DNA from: JBAYJT01 sp041664965
Lineage (GTDB): Bacteria; Pseudomonadota; Gammaproteobacteria; UBA9339
Length of the DNA stretch: 18,614 bases
Reading direction: 5' to 3'
Assembly: GCA_041664965.1 (NCBI GenBank)
Contig: JBAYJT010000032.1
Span: forward strand, 1-18,614
Positions 14,036 through 18,614 of the stretch are shown here, in pieces. A program made the position numbers and the translations under genes. A model generated the notes under the pieces. It saw only the letters and a list, made by a program, of their open reading frames with translations. It was not told the origin of the DNA and ran no database searches. Position 1 is the stretch's first letter, and every line of letters begins with the position of its first letter.

Positions 14036-14467
14036 TTAATTAGATTTTTCTGCGACCTTTTTGGTTTTCGGTTTGTTTTGTCGACGTTCTAAAACCTTTT
14101 CTCTTAGTTCTGCTTGGCCAACTAGCTCAACTAAAGCCATAGGAGCCTTATCACCTGTACGAAAACCGCATTTTAGAATGCGCAAATACCCACCTGGACG
14201 CTCTTTAAAACGCTTTCCTAAATCGTTAAATAGCTTACTAACTGCATCAGCATCGCGTAAGCGATTAAAGGCCAAACGACGACCAGCTAAGTTGTCTTCT
14301 TTCGCCAAAGTAATCAATGGCTCAGCAAAACGACGCAATTCTTTGGCTTTCGGCACAGTAGTCGTAATAATTTCTTTTTTGAAGAGCGACGCCATCATGT
14401 TTTTAAACATGGCTGTGCGATTGCTACTATTGCGGTTTAACTGACGCCCGCTTGTACGATGACGCAT
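14036..14467 (-). CDS. rplQ: 50S ribosomal protein L17
   Basis: L17 is a 50S protein near the peptide exit tunnel and the last gene of the alpha operon. The 143-aa product opens MRHRTSGRQLNRNSSNRTAM and contains TTVPKAKELRRFAEPLITLAK, RRLAFNRLRD and GGYLRILKCGFRTGDKAPMALVEL, all family-typical. Its C-terminus has a basic tail (RRQNKPKTKKVAEKSN), making it about 16 residues longer than the E. coli protein. AAGGGGAA precedes ATG 14467, and the gene starts 11 bp after the rpoA stop. Confidence 0.97.
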   Translation of the reverse strand: MRHRTSGRQLNRNSSNRTAMFKNMMASLFKKEIITTTVPKAKELRRFAEPLITLAKEDNLAGRRLAFNRLRDADAVSKLFNDLGKRFKERPGGYLRILKCGFRTGDKAPMALVELVGQAELREKVLERRQNKPKTKKVAEKSN

Positions 14468-14478
14468 AACGATTCCCC

Positions 14479-15651
14479 TTATTCTATTTCTTGTTTTACT
14501 TCTTCGGCTTCAGAACCAGCTTCTGTAACACCTTCTACTTTTGCCGCTCTTTTAGCGCGCCTTGCTTCTTGTTTCTTCTTGAGTTTTTCTTTCAATTTCT
14601 TCTTCGACTCCACCATAGCTAAGTTTTGGTCGCCTTCAATACTTTCTATAGCTTCCTCAATATCTGGTAAAGGTGGCAAATCATCGGGTGGCCAATTATC
14701 TACAACCATACCTAAAGACAAACTACGCGTAGCTAAAACCGTCTTGATTTCATTTAAAGATTTCTTTCCTAAATTTGGCGTTTGCAATAGATCATTTTCG
14801 GAACATTGCACCAACTCGCCTATATAGAAAATATCTTCACCTTTCAAACAATTTGTTGAACGCACTGTTAGTTCCAAATCATCGATTGGGCGCTTCAACA
14901 ATGGATTCATCTTAGCTTCTTTAGGCTCTGGCTTATAGAGTTCTTCAGCCTGCAATTCAATAAATGCCGCCAGTTGATGTTGCAAAATCGTTGCACAAAC
15001 GCGAATAGCCTCTTCCGGATCTAAAGTACCGTTAGTTTCCAAATGAATAATCAACTTATCCAAATCCGTACGTTGCTCCACACGAGCATTTTCTACTGAA
15101 TATGAAACCTTGGTAACTGGACTAAAAGAAGCATCTAAAAGTAGCTCACCAATGGCTTTAGTATCGTCTTTGGCCACGCGAACGTTCGCTGGTTGATAGC
15201 CTCTTCCCAATGCTACTTTGATCTGCATTTCTAAAGAACCGCCATCACCCAAGTTAGCAATAACTAAATTAGGATTGACGATTTCAACGTCATGCTCTAA
15301 GGCAATATCGCCGGCCAAAACTGGTCCTGGCGTGTTTTTTTTCAGTTCTAAAGTGACTTCTTGACGATCGTGTAGTCTAAATGCCACATTTTTCAAATTC
15401 AGCAAAATATCGACTACATCTTCTCGAACACCTGGCAAACTCGCATATTCATGCAAAGCATTGGTAATAGTCACCGATACTACTGCTGCTCCCTGCATAG
15501 AGGAAAGCAAAATGCGGCGCAGAGCGTTACCTAAGGTATGACCAAAGCCACGCTCAAAAGGCTCGAGAATGATCTCCGCAACCGTCGGGCTAATCCGTTT
15601 TACCTGAATAACGCGCGGTGTTAAAAAATTTTGATAGTACTGTGGGTTCAT
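14479..15651 (-). CDS. rpoA: DNA-directed RNA polymerase subunit alpha, with a C-terminal extension
   Basis: Alpha dimerises to scaffold beta and beta' and uses its C-terminal domain to bind UP elements and activators. The N-terminal domain (1-235) has GFGHTLGNALRRILLSSM at 36-52. The linker spans about 236-250. The C-terminal domain (251-320) keeps DLELTVRSTNCLK, with the Arg, Asn, Cys and Lys used for DNA contact, and TPNLGKKSLNEIK. The usual protein ends near 329. This one is 390 aa, with an acidic segment, a lysine/arginine-rich helix (KKKLKEKLKKKQEARRAKRAAK, about 350-371) and an acidic end. The extension is in frame and rplQ starts only 11 bp later, so it is not an obvious read-through error. 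Spacing to rpsD is 27 bp. Confidence 0.96.
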   Translation of the reverse strand: MNPQYYQNFLTPRVIQVKRISPTVAEIILEPFERGFGHTLGNALRRILLSSMQGAAVVSVTITNALHEYASLPGVREDVVDILLNLKNVAFRLHDRQEVTLELKKNTPGPVLAGDIALEHDVEIVNPNLVIANLGDGGSLEMQIKVALGRGYQPANVRVAKDDTKAIGELLLDASFSPVTKVSYSVENARVEQRTDLDKLIIHLETNGTLDPEEAIRVCATILQHQLAAFIELQAEELYKPEPKEAKMNPLLKRPIDDLELTVRSTNCLKGEDIFYIGELVQCSENDLLQTPNLGKKSLNEIKTVLATRSLSLGMVVDNWPPDDLPPLPDIEEAIESIEGDQNLAMVESKKKLKEKLKKKQEARRAKRAAKVEGVTEAGSEAEEVKQEIE

Positions 15652-15678
15652 CTTCTTTTAGCCTCTTTAAAATTTGTC

Positions 15679-16302
15679 TTACTTGGAATAAAGCTCAACA
15701 ACATGGTGAATCTTAAATTCAGGTGGCAATTCAGACATTTCTGGATAACGTTTAAAAACACCTTTCATTTTGCTTTTATCCACAGATAGCCAATCTGGCG
15801 TTGTTCCGCGGCTGGAAGCGGATTCCAGGGCGCTTACAATACGTGGCTGTTTCTGACTTACTTCGCGTACTTCAATTTCATCATTGAGTGAAACTAAATA
15901 GGAAGGAATATTAACTGTTTTGCCGTTCACTTGTATGGATTTATGCGAAACGAGCTGACGCGCTTCTGATCTGGTAGAGGCAAAGCCCAAACGATAAACC
16001 ACATTGTCTAAACGCGATTCTAAAAGTTGCAATAAGTTGTCACCTGTAGAACCACGCTTACGATCGGCTTCTTTGTAATAATTGTGAAATTGGCGCTCTA
16101 AAACACCATAATAGCGCTTTACTAACTGCTTCATACGCAGCTGTACACCATAGTCAGTTAAACGACCATGACGCTTGCCATGCACTCCCGGAGGAGTATC
16201 TAGCTTACACTTTGAATCTAAAGCTCTCGCGCCGCTTTTTAACTGCAGATCGGTTTTTTCCCGTCTGGATAATCTACACTTTGCGCCAATATATCTAGCC
16301 AT
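15679..16302 (-). CDS. rpsD: 30S ribosomal protein S4
   Basis: S4 is a primary 16S rRNA binder that nucleates 30S assembly. In E. coli it also represses translation of the alpha operon. The 207-aa protein matches the 206-aa norm: MARYIGAKCRLSRREKTDL, GVQLRMKQLVKRYYGVLERQF, the S4 RNA-binding domain with RLDNVVYRLGFASTRSEARQLVSHKSIQVNGK (about 96-127), and the C-terminal FKIHHVVELYSK. GAGAGG precedes ATG 16302, and it follows rpsK by 18 bp. Confidence 0.97.
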   Translation of the reverse strand: MARYIGAKCRLSRREKTDLQLKSGARALDSKCKLDTPPGVHGKRHGRLTDYGVQLRMKQLVKRYYGVLERQFHNYYKEADRKRGSTGDNLLQLLESRLDNVVYRLGFASTRSEARQLVSHKSIQVNGKTVNIPSYLVSLNDEIEVREVSQKQPRIVSALESASSRGTTPDWLSVDKSKMKGVFKRYPEMSELPPEFKIHHVVELYSK

Positions 16303-16320
16303 TACTTTTTTCCTCTCTTG

Positions 16321-16797
16321 TTAAACACGTCGTTTCTTACGCGGGCGACAGCCGTTGTGTGGAATTGGAGTTACATCAGCTATAAAGCTTATGTAAAACC
16401 CTTGCGCATGCAAGGAGCGAATCGCTGACTCGCGACCAGGACCAGGGCCCTTAACCCACACTTCTAAGTTTCTCATGCCAACTTCGCGCATGGCATTGCT
16501 CACTTTTTCTACTGCAACCTGAGCCGCAAATGGCGTGCTCTTACGCGAACCACGAAAACCGCTAGAACCAGAAGTAGCCCAAGCTATAACGTTCCCTTCT
16601 CTGTCAGAGACGGAAATAATCGTGTTATTGAAAGAAGCGTGAATATGAATCACACCTTCCGAAACAGTGCGTTTATTTTTTTTACGCACATATTTGGCCG
16701 GGGCCTCTGCTGCCTCCGCCGCCGGAACTGTAGCAACTTCTTCTGCAGCCGCTTTCACTGCTTTCGGCTCTTTCTTTTCTTTCGTTTCTGCTGTCAT
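16321..16797 (-). CDS. rpsK: 30S ribosomal protein S11, with an N-terminal extension
   Basis: S11 lies on the 30S platform and helps shape the mRNA exit cleft. Residues 40-158 are standard: GVIHIHASFNNTIISVSDREGN, GFRGSRKSTPFAAQVA, VKGPGPGRESAIRSL and the end DVTPIPHNGCRPRKKRRV. The protein is 158 aa against about 129 in E. coli. The surplus is a low-complexity Lys/Glu/Ala leader (TKEKKEPKAVKAAAEE, AAEAAEAPAK). There is no Met between residue 1 and the conserved domain, and GTGAGA lies upstream of ATG 16797, so the extension is probably translated. It follows rpsM by 23 bp. Confidence 0.96.
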   Translation of the reverse strand: MTAETKEKKEPKAVKAAAEEVATVPAAEAAEAPAKYVRKKNKRTVSEGVIHIHASFNNTIISVSDREGNVIAWATSGSSGFRGSRKSTPFAAQVAVEKVSNAMREVGMRNLEVWVKGPGPGRESAIRSLHAQGFYISFIADVTPIPHNGCRPRKKRRV

Positions 16798-16820
16798 AAT
16801 AATCTCACTTTTTACTTACT

Positions 16821-17198
16821 TTACTTTCCAAGACCACTGCCTAACGGCTTTCTCTTACCCTTTCTGGTACGCGCATTTGTATGCGTGCGCTGACCACGGA
16901 CAGGCAGCCCTCGACGATGTCTGACACCACGATAAGTACCTAAATCGACAAGACGCTTAATACTCATCGCAACTTCGCGACGTAGATCGCCTTCAATTAT
17001 GTATTTAGCTACTTCGGTACGCAATAAATCGAGTTCTTTTTCCGTCAGATCTTTAACTTTTTTGGACGGACTAACGTTCGATGCTGCACAAATCTTCTTG
17101 GCGCGCGGAACGCCAATACCGTAAATAGCAGTTAAAGCAATAACTGTATGCTTTTGAACCGGAACGTTAATACCTGCAATACGCGCTGCTACTGCCAT
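16821..17198 (-). CDS. rpsM: 30S ribosomal protein S13
   Basis: S13 sits in the 30S head and contacts 50S (bridge B1) and P-site tRNA. The 125-aa protein has ARIAGINVPVQKHTVIALTAIYGIG, the helix-two-turn-helix region, VDLGTYRGVRHRRGLPVRGQRTHTNARTRKG and the basic C-terminus. AAGAGGT precedes ATG 17198. It normally heads the alpha operon close behind rpmJ; here a 100-bp repeat-filled gap separates them. Confidence 0.97.
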   Translation of the reverse strand: MAVAARIAGINVPVQKHTVIALTAIYGIGVPRAKKICAASNVSPSKKVKDLTEKELDLLRTEVAKYIIEGDLRREVAMSIKRLVDLGTYRGVRHRRGLPVRGQRTHTNARTRKGKRKPLGSGLGK

Positions 17199-17214
17199 TA
17201 TTTTACCTCTTAAT

Positions 17215-17249
17215 AAAAAACATGTCTACAAAATTTCTTTTAAAATCAA
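17215..17249 (+). repeat. CATGTCTA dispersed element, copy 5, in the rpmJ-rpsM gap
   Basis: The plus strand reads AAAAAACATGTCTA, 14 bases, then AAATCAA. It is inverted relative to the surrounding operon, and its right side passes straight into an AT-rich tract. It occupies the sequence directly in front of the rpsM ribosome-binding site. Confidence 0.8.
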
Positions 17250-17253
17250 ACGC

Positions 17254-17295
17254 TTAATTTATAATTCATCATTCACAATTCATAATTTATAATTA
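17254..17295. repeat. AT-rich AATTATGAATTATAAAT tract 4
   Basis: TTAATTTATAATTCATCATTCACAATTCATAATTTATAATT belongs to the same family as the tracts at 4774-4827 and 7469-7590, and ends three bases before the rpmJ stop. In this operon it takes the place where E. coli has the S4-binding pseudoknot region upstream of rpsM. Confidence 0.72.
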
Positions 17296-17298
17296 AAA

Positions 17299-17412
17299 CT
17301 ACCCCTGCCGTTGTTTATGACGCGCATCTTTACAAATAACATGCACTACGCGTTTTCTTTTCACGACCTTACAGTGTTTGCACATTCTCTTAACTGACGC
17401 TCTTACTTTCAT
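17299..17412 (-). CDS. rpmJ: 50S ribosomal protein L36
   Basis: This 37-aa protein reads MKVRASVKRMCKHC, then VVKRKRVVHVICKDARHKQR and a final QG. Cys11, Cys14, Cys27 and His32 form the zinc-ribbon set of the metal-binding L36 form. Length and ends match the E. coli protein. GAGG lies six bases before ATG 17412, and secY ends 15 bp upstream. It was found by reading the minus strand directly in this gap. Confidence 0.97.
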   Translation of the reverse strand: MKVRASVKRMCKHCKVVKRKRVVHVICKDARHKQRQG

Positions 17413-17427
17413 AACAAACCTCAAAAA

Positions 17428-18614
17428 TTATCTGGTTAATAAACCGCCACCGCCATGCATACGCGATTTTTTGAGCAGTGAGTCGTATTGATGTGATAGC
17501 AAATGCGACTGAATTTGCGCCATAAAATCCATCAAAACTACCACCACAATTAAAAGCGACGTACCACCAAAATAAAACGGCATGTGCCAACCAAACATTA
17601 AAACATCTGGCAACAATGAAACAGCGGTTATATAAATCGCTCCAAAAAATGTTAATCTCGTCATTACCAAATCTATATACGACGCCGTGTTTTCACCAGG
17701 ACGAAGTCCCGGAATAAAAGCGCCTGATTTTTTCAAATTTTCTGCTGTTTCTTTTGGATTAAACACCAATGCCGTATAGAAAAAGCAGAAAAACACAATC
17801 GCAGAGGCATAAGTAATCAAATACAAAGGCTGCCCCATTGTCAAAGCCATACCTATTTGGCTGAGCCAACCCATACCAGGACTATGTCCAAACCACTGCG
17901 CCAAAGTTGCTGGGAACAAAATTATGCTCGAAGCAAAAATCGGCGGAATAACTCCAGCCATATTAATTTTTAGTGGCAAATGGCTATTTTGTGCCGCATA
18001 AATCTTATTGCCAACTTGGCGCCTAGCGTAGTTGACGGTAATGCGTCGCTGTCCTCTCTCGATAAATACTACAGCTCCCGTCACGACTATAACCAAAGCA
18101 ATCAACAAGAACAAAGAAATAACTTGCATTTGCCCTTGGCGTACTTGACCTAAAACCTGCGCTACTGCATCTGGAAAGCGCGAAACTATACCAGAAAAAA
18201 TTATAATAGAAATACCGTTCCCTATTCCACGCTCTGTCATCTGTTCACCAAGCCACATCAAAAACATCGTTCCAGTAGCTAAAGTGATAGTTGCTACGAA
18301 ATAAAAATAAAAACCGGGCATCAAAACTATGCCAGAACTAGTGAGCCATTTAGCAATACCTATAGCTTGAAAAACCGCTAAAAATAATGTGCCATAACGT
18401 GTATACTGGTTAATTTTACGTCGCCCTGATTCACCTTCTTTTTTCAACTGCTCTAACTTAGGCGAAATTGCTGAAAAGAGCTGAATAATAATCGACGACG
18501 AAATATAGGGCATTATTCCTAAAGCAAAAATGGTGAGGCGTGACAGTGCACCACCAGAAAACATGTTAAAGAGCCCTAAAATTCCACCTTTCTGATTATT
18601 AAATAAATCAGCTA
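17428..18614 (-). CDS. secY: preprotein translocase subunit SecY (5' end outside the window)
   Basis: SecY is the inner-membrane channel of the Sec translocon, working with SecE, SecG and SecA or the ribosome. The frame is open to the window edge, so the first residues (TM1) are missing and the ATG at 18564 is internal. The visible 395 codons start in the plug region (FNNQKGGILGLFNMFSGGALSR) and include GIMPYISSSIIIQL, KKEGESGRRKINQYTRYGT, MFLMWLGEQMTERGIGNGISIIIF, RGQRRITVNYARRQ (C4 loop), NMAGVIPPIFASSIILFPAT, FNPKETAENLKKSGAFIPGLRPGE (C5 loop, SecA/ribosome contact) and YFGGTSLLIVVVVLMDF. Nine of ten membrane segments should be present. rpmJ follows after 15 bp, the usual spc-operon end. 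Confidence 0.97.
   Translation of the reverse strand, partial: ADLFNNQKGGILGLFNMFSGGALSRLTIFALGIMPYISSSIIIQLFSAISPKLEQLKKEGESGRRKINQYTRYGTLFLAVFQAIGIAKWLTSSGIVLMPGFYFYFVATITLATGTMFLMWLGEQMTERGIGNGISIIIFSGIVSRFPDAVAQVLGQVRQGQMQVISLFLLIALVIVVTGAVVFIERGQRRITVNYARRQVGNKIYAAQNSHLPLKINMAGVIPPIFASSIILFPATLAQWFGHSPGMGWLSQIGMALTMGQPLYLITYASAIVFFCFFYTALVFNPKETAENLKKSGAFIPGLRPGENTASYIDLVMTRLTFFGAIYITAVSLLPDVLMFGWHMPFYFGGTSLLIVVVVLMDFMAQIQSHLLSHQYDSLLKKSRMHGGGGLLTR

Noticed and set aside
14061..14444. Plus-strand open frame opposite rplQ (and a similar one opposite the rpoA end, 14459-14827)
   Set aside because: Both are antisense to ribosomal operon genes, with Ser/Leu/Phe-rich translations typical of the reverse of Lys/Glu-rich coding.

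Overview
The window looks like chromosome from an AT-rich gammaproteobacterium. The evidence is the minus-strand order secY-rpmJ-rpsM-rpsK-rpsD-rpoA-rplQ, a gamma-type FtsA/FtsZ pair, and an ABC-F ATPase close to E. coli YheS (compared from memory). A host-associated lifestyle, possibly Legionellales-like, is inferred from LRR, TPR and coiled-coil orphan proteins of the kind seen as effectors, and from many dispersed non-coding repeats. I cannot name the species.

Layout: 1-4400 holds two minus-strand genes for large helical, low-complexity proteins (798 and 564 aa) that share a module of about 200 residues; the 564-aa protein carries it twice in tandem. 4482-4781 is a small UPF0235/DUF167 gene (+), convergent with ftsZ. 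4898-7408 is ftsA-ftsZ, with neither ftsQ upstream nor lpxC downstream. 7641-11876 holds a VIT/CCC1-like transporter, a TPR/serine-rich orphan, yheS and a 228-aa orphan, all on the minus strand. 12166-13164 (+) is an LRR protein with its own extended -10 promoter. 13165-13521 is non-coding: a 196-bp fold-back element resembling a MITE, then further inverted repeats. 13522-13886 is tRNA-Leu(CAG) and a small lipoprotein gene. 14036 to the end is the alpha ribosomal operon and 5'-truncated secY.

The core genes cover protein export (SecY), 30S assembly (S13, S11, S4), two 50S proteins (L36, L17), the RNA polymerase scaffold (alpha) and the division ring (FtsA anchors FtsZ). RNAP alpha, S11 and L17 all have unusual charged extensions.

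The most notable non-coding feature is a dispersed element: AAAAAACATGTCTA, then exactly 14 variable bases, then AAATCAA. It occurs five times in mixed orientation: before both module genes, at the ftsA start, beside the fold-back element, and wedged between rpmJ and rpsM. Other families here are AT-rich AATTATGAATTATAAAT tracts, two REP-like hairpin families and an ATCCCGCGA hairpin. No CRISPR array, transposase or rRNA was seen.
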